From the NCBI GenBank assembly GCA_959347315.1, contig OY365813.1:18233130-18297129 (forward strand): a stretch of 64,000 nucleotides of DNA, read 5' to 3'. Shown here in pieces: positions 53,013 to 63,600 of this stretch. This DNA comes from Bimastos eiseni. Lineage: Eukaryota; Annelida; Clitellata; Crassiclitellata; Lumbricidae. A model generated the notes under the pieces. It had not been told where the DNA came from. It was given only the letters and a program-made list of their open reading frames with translations, and ran no database searches. The first letter of the stretch is position 1. The number at the start of each line of letters is the position of its first letter. Made by a program: the position numbers and the translations under genes.

Positions 53013-54320
53013 TCTGCCCGTCTGACTGCCTGTCTGGTGTCATGGTGAACTCGATCATCTACCACCGACAACTAGCATGCCTGAACCACGCTAATAGACC
53101 TCATTAATACTATAGTAAAGAGAGGCCATCTAGCGTGCGGCTTTTAAAGCATATCAGCATTGACTGCAGCGACAGAGCGTTTTTTCTGTGTCTCTCGCAG
53201 ACAATTAGAGCTCTATCACGTCTGCACCAGATATTTTCAATCTCAAAAAATACCCAGAATTCCACTATCCGGGCGATGCGGAGAAAGTGGTGCCTTTCAT
53301 AGGCAGCAATAATATATAGATATATATTATTGATATATATATATGCATGTTATTTAGACTGATTGTTGTTGATAAAGCTCCGGTCTGGTTGACCCTGCCC
53401 TAAAGGGAGGAGCTGCTCCACCGGAAATTGGATTCTGCAGAAGCGAAGCCAAACAATTGGCTTGTTATATCCAACGTGCAAATATCCAACTCTTCTTCAC
53501 TTGACAAAGAGACTCATTCGTTCAGAGTCTCTTTAACTATTTGGTTATTGTCTGAAATCGTCTTAGCATAAGCATTCCATGTCCATCTTGCAGATTGTCC
53601 AATAAGTGCGTGTAGTAAACATCTCTAAAGAAAACATAAAAATGTGATGTCGTTTTGAAATCTTTTCTCAATAAGAACTGCGGTATCTGAATTGATATCA
53701 AAGAATATAGACTTCGCATTCTCATCAAGATTCCATTTTTAGCTGCTTTAGCTGCTTGCTTCAATTGCTACTTTAGCCATATAGCCTCTCCGGTTCCACT
53801 GGAAAGTGTTAGGTATAGGTATATCCTATCCAGCAGACGCTCCACACCTTGTCCTGAAGTAGAGTTCAGCCAGCGGTCGACTTTCTAAGGATCTTCAGAA
53901 CTATCGGATAGCACCTCACCATCTCAATGTATGCGCCTAGTGGAATATTCAATATCTTGTATATCCTGTCCTTCAATGTCACGATTGTTTCTGTCAAGTC
54001 ATATGAATACTTACATGTATATATTATTTTTGTTATTTAATAATGTGTTTATAAAACGAACATCAGATAATGAGTTCTTCAGCAATCCATGTAGCCTTCA
54101 TCACACTCAGCACAAACTACAGTATTAGGTTCTGGCACCTATAAAAAGCTGATTTCTACGGCTTCAAGGATGCATAATGTCCTATGCAAAGTTTAAGTTG
54201 TCTCTTGATACATCTTAATAATGGAACGTTTTAAAATGATTATACACAGGAATTTCTACAACTTCCAAAATGAACAGAACTAGTAGACACCCCGGTCGTA
54301 GGGAACATGTCGTCACCTAA
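53013..54320. other. unassigned non-coding sequence with one hairpin
   Basis: AAAGAGACTC (53506-53515) and its exact inverse GAGTCTCTTT (53525-53534) flank a 9-base loop. An AT tract lies at 53312-53345. No domain-bearing ORF. Confidence 0.4.
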
Positions 54321-54322
54321 TA

Positions 54323-54645
54323 CAGCGTCTCCTAATCTTTTCTGACCATAGAATCCTCTTGAAACAAAAGAAATTTTTACGGAACTCCAATCCACAACTA
54401 AACTGTTTTAGGTGCAAACGTTTGTGAATGTAAATAATTTTGGGTTTAGGTCCAAACCATATTAATGACAACACAAATATTGATGACAATGACATATAAA
54501 GTCTCTTTTATATGAAGTTATACACAGATGTTAAGCCTTGTATAAGAAATTTGTACTATTTAATATAAATATTTAATTGTTTTAAGATTATGCCCAACAG
54601 TGAAAGTTTTCCGCGGAACCCTTGTCTTCGCCTTACGGAAATCTC
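54323..54645. mobile_element. diverged hAT MITE (family 1)
   Basis: CAGCGTCTCCTAATC start. Interior words ACAACACAAATATTGATGAC, AATGACATATAAA and CGCGGAACCCTTGTC follow the order seen in 3607-3939. The right end (TTACGGAAATCTCTAG) is decayed, and no clean target duplication remains. Confidence 0.6.
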
Positions 54646-55495
54646 TAGTATGCTATTTACGTAAGTGAAAATGAAAGTGAAAAACAAATATGTAATGTCT
54701 GTGCAAAATGATTTTAAGGCGTCTCAGGAGAACGTTAGATTATCCAGTGATTGACGAGATCAGCAAGTAGTATTGGAAACCAGCATTTCAACGACATCCT
54801 GTCATATCTTACGGTAACTTTGGCCGTCGACGTCGTATCAGATATTCATTCGTTTCTTCTGGTAATCTATGTAGCTCATCTACGAGAGCCTATTCGGGAG
54901 CGCTCCCAGCCCAGCCACGACTAAAGAAAAAAGACTTGAGTGACTTGTAAAAACCTGACTGTGAGCTAAAGCAAAGAACTGAGCTCAAGTGGGAGGTCAT
55001 TTCAGATTGAAGGAGCCCAACGGAGAAAGCATGGCGCTGCGTAATAGCCATGCGAGCCCGTGGAACTAGGGGTTCATCCTGAGTCGCGCTTAGACACCCT
55101 TATGTTGCTCTCAAAATCCAATTTAATAATAAATTGTTAATATTTTCTGCGACTTTATTTCAACTACAAGTCCAGTTTCATGTTTCTTCATAAGAAGAAG
55201 TCTTTCACTCAGATTTACTTCTCCCAATCTTAATCTTGATATTTGAACCTCTTTTCTTCTATTTTGGTCAGTATATTTTAAGCATTTTTAACAAAATAAA
55301 AGATGCATGTGTTTTATATCAAATGAATTTTAATTAAAAAATTGTACTTAGTGATGGTTGTATGCAAAGTAAAGTTTCTATGCTTATAAACTTTATTTAT
55401 AATGGAAAAGTTGTGTAACTGTTGTCTTACATAAATTGAGTTGGGTTTTTAGTGTGTGCAAAATTAGTTTTGAAAATGTGTGATAGTTAGGAAAG
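54646..55495. other. mostly unassigned; LINE-tail-like and R2-like pieces
   Basis: ACGACATCCTGTCATATCTT, GGCCGTCGACGTCGTATC at 54793-54840 resembles the R2 opening. GAGCGCTCCCAGCCCAGCCA at 54898 resembles an L2-like tail in - orientation. The rest is AT-rich. Confidence 0.45.
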
Positions 55496-55499
55496 TCAA

Positions 55500-56440
55500 G
55501 TATTATTTTTTTATAGATTGATTTTATTGACAATTATATGTGTCAAATAAAAGAATAGAATAAGATGATCTTGGTGTAAAGATTATGAATATCTACAATC
55601 TGTAAACCTCTGAAAAACATTTAGCACTAGATTAAGAATTCTTAATTTTGAGTGAAGTTTGCTAAATGTGATTCAACATGTACTCAGTTATTGGTGTGCT
55701 AAAAATGTTTTGTCTTCTTGCATTAAGTTTCTGTTGTCATGTTGCAGTTTTGATGATAAGTTGTCTTAGGAATTGGTTATAGTTTATGTAGATTAGCAAA
55801 TGCTTTGGCTTTAAAGATTCTTTCTTTATTTTAATTGTTTTGCATTGATTGTGTTAATTAAGTTAATTATAAACATGCGATAATTAATATTGACCTCATT
55901 TGAGTCATTTCATTCATATAAATGCATATATGACAGATGTTAATGGAGTTGTATTAGAAAGTCAAAGTGAGTAATTTGAGACTTATGCAAAGATGTAATT
56001 CATTGAACTACACCTTGGTATAATATGATAAACGAATTTTATAAACATACATTATATGAAAATATTTCTGTAGTAACGTTTGATAGAATAAGAACATTAT
56101 GAAAGCATTTCATGCTAAAAAAATTTTTTAAAAGTTTGATGATTACATAATGTACATAGAGACTGGTCGTACACAATTTGTTTTATTTGAATATTTCTTG
56201 ATGCAATATTAATGCAAATATTGTTACATATGCAAGAGATACCATAGTACATGTATTATTGATGTTACTAATACCATTATTATTTATATTGTAAAACAAT
56301 GAACACTAATGACAGTTTAAAATTCAGACAGTTTTGAATGGTGTCTTTCGGACGCTATGAATTTCTGCGCACTGTGCTGTACATATCTCAAATTGTCGTA
56401 AACGGCCATAGATGTCATATGACGACGTTAAACTGTGGAT
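55500..56440 (-). repeat. long R2 repeat, copy B (inverted relative to GPCR intron copy)
   Basis: Its reverse complement begins CCACAGTTTAACGTCGTCAT, ATGACATCTATGGCCGTTTA and follows copy A at 38847 through most of its length. It lacks the ~750-bp block present in copy A. No ORF with a domain. Confidence 0.78.
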
Positions 56441-56522
56441 TAATGACAGAACATTGCTACATGACTCTGTATCATTACAAAGGTGATCATCGTCGCCCTT
56501 CCCCTTTATCCGGGCCTTGGAG
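56425..56522 (+). repeat. R1 copy abutting inverted R2
   Basis: ATTAATGACAGAACATTGCT, AAAGGTGATCATCGTCGCCC, TTCCCCTTTATCCGGGCCTT. It points away from R2 copy B. Confidence 0.6.
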
Positions 56523-57055
56523 AGACACCTCACGTTTTCACGGACCCCTTGAACTTGTTCATCATTATAACAAAATCCGAAGCGCAAACGAAAAGAAGTC
56601 AGCTCAACGTCACGAATTTATTATCTCAGTACTGTCAGTGCACCTTCTTGTACTCGGAAACAAGAGGCAAGTTTAAAGTAAACGGACATTTCTGAACGCA
56701 TCGAGAAATTTAATCGTGTAGAAATACCTGTATGATGTACGTGTTCTTTTTCACGTGTTAGACGTTTGTTGGTTTGGACGGCTTCGGTGAAAAACTGTTC
56801 TCCGAGTATAGCAGAGCATCGAAGTGGCGAAACGTATGGCCTGGTGTATGGACGCAGGAAGATGGATGAGTGCCTATCCAGTTATTTAACTAATGGGGGC
56901 ATGTTGCTTCGCACCTAGATTGCAAAGGTGTGCTTCTGAAGAGCAGCAGCGAAGTCAGCAAGTGTTCTTGTTCTTTTTGTTCTGCTCAGGATACGAAGGA
57001 CGAAAACTGACTTCCATGGCTACTGGTTGGCATATCGGGGCAGCAGAATGACCTA
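56523..57055. other. unassigned non-coding sequence
   Basis: No feature recognised. Confidence 0.35.
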
Positions 57056-57059
57056 CAAG

Positions 57060-57223
57060 TAATAATAATAATAATAATAATAACAATAATAATAATAATT
57101 ATTTGTACACATTTATTGTTTACAAATTAATGTTAATGCTTTCATTCATTTATTACTTTTATAAATCATTCATTTTTAAACAGCTATTGTTTCATACATT
57201 TATTGTATTATATACAATTATGC

Positions 57224-57266
<43 letters not shown>

Positions 57267-57294
57267 TAATAAAAATAACAATAATAATAATAAT
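57060..57294. repeat. two (AAT)n microsatellites
   Basis: AATAATAAT at 57060-57100 and 57224-57294, separated by AT-rich sequence. The poly-Asn ORF is an artefact. Confidence 0.92.
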
Positions 57295-57309
57295 TTCAGT
57301 TTAATTTCA

Positions 57310-57395
57310 AACTGACAAACGGCAGTATGATTACAAGTAAAGTATAAACGAATGATGACAAGTTTACACAGGAGGTGAATTTAACTGTTGGCAGC
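57310..57395. repeat. dispersed repeat shared with 15848-15955
   Basis: CTGACAAACGGCAGTATGAT, TATAAACGAATGATGACAAG, TTACACAGGAG. It directly follows an (AAT)n run. Confidence 0.5.
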
Positions 57396-58040
57396 CATGT
57401 AAGGCGCCCATTACGTTCTACATCTAATCTAACTAACGACGCCGTATAACTAACTTCGAACGCGTTTAAGGCCACCGCCGATAAAACGATAACTTCCTTG
57501 CCCATTACAACTTCTCCACCAGTTTGGCCAGCAAAATATCTGTCGAATTTTTAGGAGATATGTTTTTGTTACATTGCTTGTAACACTTACTTCTTCGCCC
57601 AATCTCATTGTTAGCCCAGCCTACACCTTAATAATTTCACCCCCGGAAGTTAGAATGGCCCTCTGCATGATCTCCACTTTGTCTACCACTACATAGACCC
57701 CAGAAAAGATACGTGAGATAATTATAATTGAGGTAGGTAGGTATCTGTAAGGATGGGTGAGGCCAGGAGTTAATGCATGGGAGATATAGGAAGATAAAGT
57801 ATAAGTGGAGTTCGTCTGGATAAAGGGAGCAGGGAATAATAAATCCGATGAGGCTGAGTCATCGGGCTCTCTGCTTTCCCTGGAGGCAATCTCAAGTTCC
57901 GATTAACCAGGAGGAGAAACTACAGACAGAAATAGCAGATAAAAATCATCTCAGCAGGACACAATGTCTTCGATTATTCTGTCAGGCATGCAAGCACACA
58001 TACATACACGCATACAATTTGTTACGTATAGCCAAATGGA
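57396..58040. other. unassigned non-coding sequence
   Basis: No feature recognised. Confidence 0.35.
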
Positions 58041-58044
58041 CATT

Positions 58045-58142
58045 ATAGACAGACAGATAGACAGACAGATAGACAGACAGATAGACAGACAGATAGATTG
58101 ACGGACAGATAGCAACGCAGGCAGAGAGATAGATAGACAGAT
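58045..58142. repeat. (GACAGATA)n microsatellite
   Basis: GACAGACAGATAGACAGACA repeats for about 55 bases and then decays. Confidence 0.92.
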
Positions 58143-59148
58143 GGTTCAATCTTATATATCGCTTTGGAACTTTTACGAGCTTATATACCGTCCTTACAGA
58201 GCCTCATAAAGTCTGCCACTTATTACATACTTGTACTCTCGTGTTTTGGTCTATATATAAAGCATAGAATGTGTTTATAGACAAGGTCACAGATGCACAG
58301 TACTTGAAACCATCATAGCATCTCATGTAATACAGACATATATATGATCATTTGCATAGAGTATACATATACAAATATACTTCTATACGGGCATATATGT
58401 CATCTATACATACTTATATATATATGAATAATATATATATATACACGTGGCATTATCTACATATATTTGCGATTTGGCAGGTCTGACTACAATATACATA
58501 AATTATGGGTATAAAGATATGAAGGTGCGTACGTTGTTAGAGGGAGGGTTCTAGATTGACCGAACTGAGGGTGGAGCAGGGAAGAGCCTATCCTTTATCG
58601 TTTATCTACAGAATTCCTTCTCTTCTCGAGCGCTTCAGCGGATGTGTCATCAGCGCTTAGAAGACTCGGCGCTGCTGAGCATAAACTTGCACTTACACAA
58701 AAACACTCACAGACGCATCGATGCACGCTGACATCGACGAATACGCGCAGGGACGCATAAACATACGGGAAGGCATCGTTTATGTTATCCAGGCATTGCC
58801 ATGGTTACTGTCTTTGCTATATACGTATTGCTATATATTTTGCCAAATTTGTATACAGCATTTCGTAATGCAGTAAAATGTCATGTAATTAAGTTGCTAT
58901 TTATATAGCGCCTACAGATGCCTATCTAGGGTATGGGGTTCTATCCACGGGGAAAACAACGGGAAATTTCGCCGCTGATGGGTCCTTATGCAAAAGTAGA
59001 ACCGGAGCAACGATCTTGGCGAGCAAATGGCAAACAGTGTGCGCAGCTGAGTATAGGAAACAGCTGCAGTGGAGCAGCTGAGCTCCAGCAAGTATGTAGG
59101 AGCTAAGCCCTACATAAGAATAGCTTGCGGTGCCACTATGTACTGTAT
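58143..59148. other. unassigned; AT-rich tract at 58340-58450
   Basis: A TTTATATAGCGCCTACAGAT at 58899 may be a LINE tail in - orientation. No gene seen. Confidence 0.4.
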
Positions 59149-59149
59149 A

Positions 59150-59395
59150 CTACTAAAGTACTCTGTGCTAGTAAATTACTCTGTGCTAGTAAATTACTCT
59201 GTGCTAATGAGGTACTCTGTGCTCGTAAATTACTCTGTGCTAATAAGGTACTTTATGCTAGTAAATTACTCTGTGCTGGTAAGGTACTCTGTGCTAGTAC
59301 AGTACTCTGTGCTAGTATAGTACTCTGTGCAAATAACTATGTGCTAGTAAAGTACTTTGTGATGGTAAAGTACACTGTACTAGTTAAGTTCTCTG
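59150..59395. repeat. 18-bp minisatellite (ACTCTGTGCTAGTAAATT)
   Basis: About 14 units, with AAATT and AGGT variants alternating. Because 18 is a multiple of 3, two frames stay open (83 and 116 codons). The peptides are pure repeat with no signal or domain, so coding is not called. Confidence 0.93.
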
Positions 59396-59642
59396 TTTTT
59401 ATTTCACTCTGCACTTTGCATTGTATATATCTCATTACCAATAAACACGGTAAAGTGCTTGTAGTTCATTTCTAGTAATTAGGGTTACCCCACCCAGTCT
59501 GCGGCAGGACTGGTTCCTTCTGGGTGACCTGTTGAACCCTGGAACTTCTAGTGGTCCCTTCTCCGGTTATTTGCTACTCATTAGATAGCGTTGAATTAAA
59601 CTGACTAAAACAATAAGACCGTGTGATATTGCATTTCATTTC
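59396..59642. other. unassigned non-coding sequence
   Basis: No feature recognised. Confidence 0.3.
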
Positions 59643-59818
59643 ATGACGTCATTTTGAACTGGTTGCCTGTGGCCAGACGGATCTCATGGCCGATTGCAGC
59701 TCTGGTTTCACGCTGCATCCTTGGCTGTGCCCCATCTTACATGCGTCATCTCTGCTGCCCAATGTCCGCGGCAAGGGATCAACTCCTACTTTCACAGGCT
59801 CCCTTGCGGTGATGTGGT

Positions 59819-59965
59819 CTCGCGGTCTTGGTCTCAAGACCGCCTCGAGACCGGAAAACTTCAATCTTGGTGGTCTCGAATGCATTGGCCTTGGTCTTGG
59901 TCTCGGTCTCGAATCACTCGGTCCTGGTCTTTGTCTTGCACCGCTCCGTCTTGGTCTTGAATTTG
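59819..59965. repeat. GGTCTTGGTCTC-rich insertion in the LINE
   Basis: GGTCTTGGTCTCAAGACC and CTCGAGACCGG alternate with inverted words. TGTGGT occurs at both edges (59813-59818 and near 59965), a possible short target duplication. Removing the block reconnects the LINE frame. Class unknown. Confidence 0.6.
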
Positions 59966-60384
59966 TGGTCGTGTGCCCAACTCTGCTCCCTTGTCTGCTA
60001 GGGCTACGACGAGCTTTCTCGGTTGCGGGTCCTCCATCTGGACAGGGCTGTTAACAATACTGGAAAAAAGTATTGCGATACCAATACTTCATCAAAAAAA
60101 GTATTGCAATACCAATACCAATACTTTTTCTTAAAAGTATTGCAATACCAATACCAATACTTTCACCAATACTTTTTGACGAGCAAGTTTCTTGTTTATT
60201 CACACAAAACATGTGCTAAAGAAAAAAAAGTATAATTACACTATTTTTTACATACAAAAAATCAGTAAACAAGAATTACAATTATTATTTTCACAAATCA
60301 AAGATTTGTATAATTACAATAATATTTCTTACTTAAAAAATCAGAATAACTACAATTATGATAACAATTGCTATTTTCAAAAAT

Positions 60385-60620
60385 ACTCAAGCGTGCTACA
60401 CGATAACCTATCGGTAATGCGCTTGCACGCATGGCATGCGGTTGCGAGTTCGACTCCGTGTAACGACCCTTGGGCAAGTTGTTTGCGAACACATGCCTCT
60501 GTCACCAAGCAGTAGTAAGCTGGGAAGTAAACGGCAAGTCCTACGATATCACTGGGCCCGTGTCCAGGATCTTGCGATTCGTCCATTGCCGGCCTAGGAA
60601 ACGGAGATGAGCACCTTTCC
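60385..60620 (+). mobile_element. tRNA-derived SINE (family T2)
   Basis: A-box-like CTATCGGTAATGCGCTTG and B-box GGTTGCGAGTTCGACTCC 30-odd bases apart, then ACGACCCTTGGGCAAGTTG, a frequent post-tRNA SINE motif. It differs from family T1 at 16.4 and 32.5 kb. It is nested in the hAT-like element. Confidence 0.7.
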
Positions 60621-61059
60621 AACGTTCCGTATGACTGACTTTACTACTCAATGATGTACGTAGAGTGGGAAACACTATATCCGATCGTTTCCCTATTTAT
60701 AGATTCCTTATTATTCTGTGACGAACTCCCACCCTCACCTAGATTTCCGGGGTCTAACCTATCTTGGGTCGACTGCAGGCAGAGGTCCATATGCCAGGAG
60801 ATCGATGGTCAAGCGGGACTCATGGCTAGTGAGTCCAGGTTCTAGCCTAGGAAGTTTTTGCCCCTGCCCTGCATGATGTTCAGGTGGCCCAATAGGGAAA
60901 GCACCCCGCTGGAGCGGGGCCACATTTGATAAGACATGTTTCTATATAAAGTACAAAATAACTACAAATGCAACCATTTGACAATATTAACATATATCTT
61001 TGAAATTATCTAACACAATCTCAGCAATGTCTCATAAGTCTAACTACACTATAATTATA

Positions 61060-61272
61060 AGAGTCAAAGAGCCTATACGCAGCCATTTCAAACGACTCTG
61101 AGGCGATCGTCGACCTCAGGCCAAACAAAGTGGACGTCTGCTAAAATGTCAGAGCTCTAGCTATAACTTATAGTGAGAGCCAAAAACCTATATGCGGCCA
61201 CTTCAAACGTCTCTGAGGCGATCGTCTACCTCAGGCGAAATAAAGTGGTCCGTCTGCTAAAATGTCTTACTA
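61060..61272. repeat. ~120-bp tandem duplication inside the hAT-like element
   Basis: GAGTCAAAGAGCCTATACGC ... CTCTGAGGCGATCGTCGACC ... CTGCTAAAATGTC is repeated with GAGAGCCAAAAACCTATATG ... CTCTGAGGCGATCGTCTACC ... CTGCTAAAATGTC. Confidence 0.85.
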
Positions 61273-61439
61273 TACCTTATAAGCTAACTCTGCAACTCTA
61301 GACTGTATCACAGTATCTCACCTCTCTTTCTGGTGTGTGTGTAATAAGTTTATTTAACGATGCATCCATGACAAGGATGATATATGCGTCTCTTTCTGGC
61401 ACCGGCCGCGCTTCTTCTACCTCTCGTCCGTTGCTGCTC

Positions 61440-61474
61440 TCTTAGAGCGAGAGAATGAGAGAGAGAGAATGAGA

Positions 61475-61510
<36 letters not shown>
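61440..61510. repeat. (GA)n microsatellite
   Basis: GAGAGAGAATGAGA passing into an uninterrupted GA run. Confidence 0.92.
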
Positions 61511-61512
<2 letters not shown>

Positions 61513-62254
61513 TCAGTCTACCTGTTTCTCTCTCTTATTCACATCCCTCACCTGTCTTTCTGCTTTGCCCAGTCACCTCTAAGCCTCTGGCCCAGTGGTC
61601 AACCAGCCAGTCAGCCAGGCAGTCCCATCTCAAGATTACTGGAGTAATCTTGGTCCCCATCTGGTCAGTCAGCCGGCCGCTGGCTTTTCTTCTTAGCCGG
61701 TCCACGTTCCTTACTCTGGATAGGCCTAGACCCCAACCCCTCTAGCAACCCGTTTAAACTAGTTCTGCCCTAGCAGTCCGCAGGCTTGAAATCTAACAGG
61801 CATGAAATTATTCAGGTATATGCCTGCCCCTGCAGTTCTGTGAGGAAGAGACAATAATTTTATTCTGAATGCGGTGATTAATAAATCATCATTTCTTGAT
61901 CGCAAAGATTTCAAGTGGAAGAGAAATTATAATTTTTTTTATTACGGTGTGAAAAAGTATTGGTATCGCGTATCGATGACTGGCTAAAAGTATCGCGATA
62001 CACACGCGATACTGACCAAACAAAACTATCGCGATATACCCTGCGATACTGCAAAAAGATCGCCGATACCAAAGTATCGCGATACTCTATCGCGATATTA
62101 ACAGCCCTGCATCTGGAATGGCCTCCCTTAAGAACTGCGCTCGTTCCCTCCGACCAATCACACATCACACTGGCCTCTTATCTTTAGCCGTGGCTGGGCT
62201 GGCAGCGCTCTCTAGTAGGTTTCTTGAAGGGGCGCTATATAAATTCCAAAAATG

Positions 62255-62580
62255 AATATCATCTCGCTTTATATTATGGCGTATCGTAATTTATTACATT
62301 ACGCATGTGAGTAAATATTTATATTTATTTCGAGTGTGCTTCATTGTCTTCAAGGATAGGGCGTTTTTGGACCTTTCTAGAACCCTTAGCTCTACCCCTC
62401 GAGGTACTTACGGTTGTTCGATGGATGCTTATACTGACTCCACACTGACTGCTGCTGCTGCTGCTGCTGGTGCTGCTGATGGTGGTAGGTCTGCTGCAAT
62501 GATGCAGAGCTTAAAATAGGCCAAGTATGATTACTCACACCTGTCTGGAGGAGCTAAAACATCAGCAATCTATTTCTTTG
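62255..62580. other. unassigned; short (GCT)n
   Basis: CTGCTGCTGCTGCTGCTGG at 62450. No gene seen. Confidence 0.35.
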
Positions 62581-62584
62581 TCGC

Positions 62585-62935
62585 TTTCTCTGTCTCCGTC
62601 CGTCCATCTGTCCGTCTGCTTGTCTATCTCTCTGCTATTCTGAATGTCGTGTATCTGTCTCTCTGTCTGTCCATCTGTCTCTCTGCCTGTCCGCCTGTCT
62701 CTTTGTATGTCCGTTTATCTGTTCATCTATCCGTCTATCTATCTGTTCGTCTAACTATCTGTCAATCCGTTCGTCAGTCTGTCTGTATGTCTGCTTATTT
62801 GTCTACCAGTCTATTGATCTGTCTGTCTATATGTCTGCCTGCGAGTCTGTATTATCATCCGTCCGTCCATATTTTATGCCTGGCTGTCTATAATCAGTCC
62901 GTTGGTATGTCTGGGTGCCTGTCTGTGTGCGTCAC
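62585..62935. repeat. degenerate (TCTG)n / (TCCG) microsatellite
   Basis: CTGTCTGTCCATCTGTCTCT-type words continue for about 340 bases. The 159-codon ORF is repeat-encoded. Confidence 0.85.
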
Positions 62936-63165
62936 TTCCTTTGTATGCCTCCTACATCACTTTTCAGACTTCTTCAGACTTCTTCTCCACCTCTTTCACC
63001 CATTGCCCAGTAGTACTACCCAGAAATGTGGATGCCCTCTGAGTGCATGCTTTACGGTAGAAAGGGTAGACCTACCTGTTTGTCCTAGGAAAACGCAAGA
63101 TTATTTAATATATATATATTATACATAATATAGATTTTATAAATATATATATATATATATTGTGC
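62936..63165. other. unassigned; (TA)n at 63108-63160
   Basis: No feature recognised. Confidence 0.35.
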
Positions 63166-63169
63166 CAAG

Positions 63170-63262
63170 GCCCGAAATCTGGCAGTGCCAGTCCCAAGCA
63201 TGGATAAGGAAAGAGGGTGATGCTCAACTCCCCTACCAGCCACAAGATGTTGTTAAACACTA
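63170..63262 (-). repeat. R1 dispersed repeat copy
   Basis: TCTGGCAGTGCCAGTCCCAA, GATAAGGAAAGAGGGTGATG, AGATGTTGTTAAACACTAAA. Confidence 0.78.
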
Positions 63263-63400
63263 AAAAAATATTTAATGTGCAAATGTGTACTAAATATATA
63301 CATATATATATATATCTATTGTGTGTGTTCATGTGCAAGTATTACATTGTTTACATCATTTTCACATGACGACGACTACGTCGATGCGTGAGTGGGAAGG

Positions 63401-63600
63401 NNNNNNNNNNNNNNNNNNNNNNNNNNNNNNNNNNNNNNNNNNNNNNNNNNNNNNNNNNNNNNNNNNNNNNNNNNNNNNNNNNNNNNNNNNNNNNNNNNNN
63501 NNNNNNNNNNNNNNNNNNNNNNNNNNNNNNNNNNNNNNNNNNNNNNNNNNNNNNNNNNNNNNNNNNNNNNNNNNNNNNNNNNNNNNNNNNNNNNNNNNNN
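63401..63600. other. assembly gap (200 N)
   Basis: Exactly 200 unknown bases. The right flank (63601-63700) is a degenerate AGTAGC / AGTAGTA repeat, so the gap probably falls in a collapsed microsatellite and its true length is unknown. Confidence 0.98.

Larger units (their letters stand above)
60043..62109. mobile_element. hAT-like element, 2067 bp, perfect 8-bp duplication
   Basis: Both ends read CAGGGCTGTTAA inward. Flanks are CATCTGGA on both sides (60035-60042 and 62110-62117), 8/8. Subterminal repeats: left end GTATTGCAATACC about five times, right end GTATCGCGATAC about five times. The interior carries a tRNA-SINE, a ~117-bp tandem duplication and a GA microsatellite. No transposase domain was recognised, so it is non-autonomous. 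Confidence 0.93.
59645..62250 (+). pseudogene. L2/CR1-like LINE 3' fragment with two insertions
   Basis: From 59660: NWLPVARRISWPIAALVSRC then LGCAPSYM, the LHWLPV..RI ... G.APSYL signature. At about 59819 a GGTCTTGGTCTC-rich block interrupts it. Coding resumes with VVCPTLLP and GLRRAFSVAGPPSG (the FSVAGPxxWN box). A 2067-bp hAT-like element then splits the gene at 60043. The last part (62118 on) continues in frame to the tail GGGGCGCTATATAAATTCC. 5'-truncated, dead. Confidence 0.8.

Noticed and set aside
52475..53107. 210-codon ORF upstream of the TPR gene
   Set aside because: Almost entirely Cys-Val repeats from GT-rich microsatellite sequence; overlapping ORFs exist in every frame.
59069..59475. 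Repeat proteins VLVNYS / LCASKL in two frames
   Set aside because: An 18-bp minisatellite keeps frames open automatically; two different frames are equally open, and there is no signal peptide.
60400..60480. A functional tRNA gene
   Set aside because: Same reason: tRNA-like boxes followed by a SINE-type GGGCAAGTTG body, with no acceptor stem.
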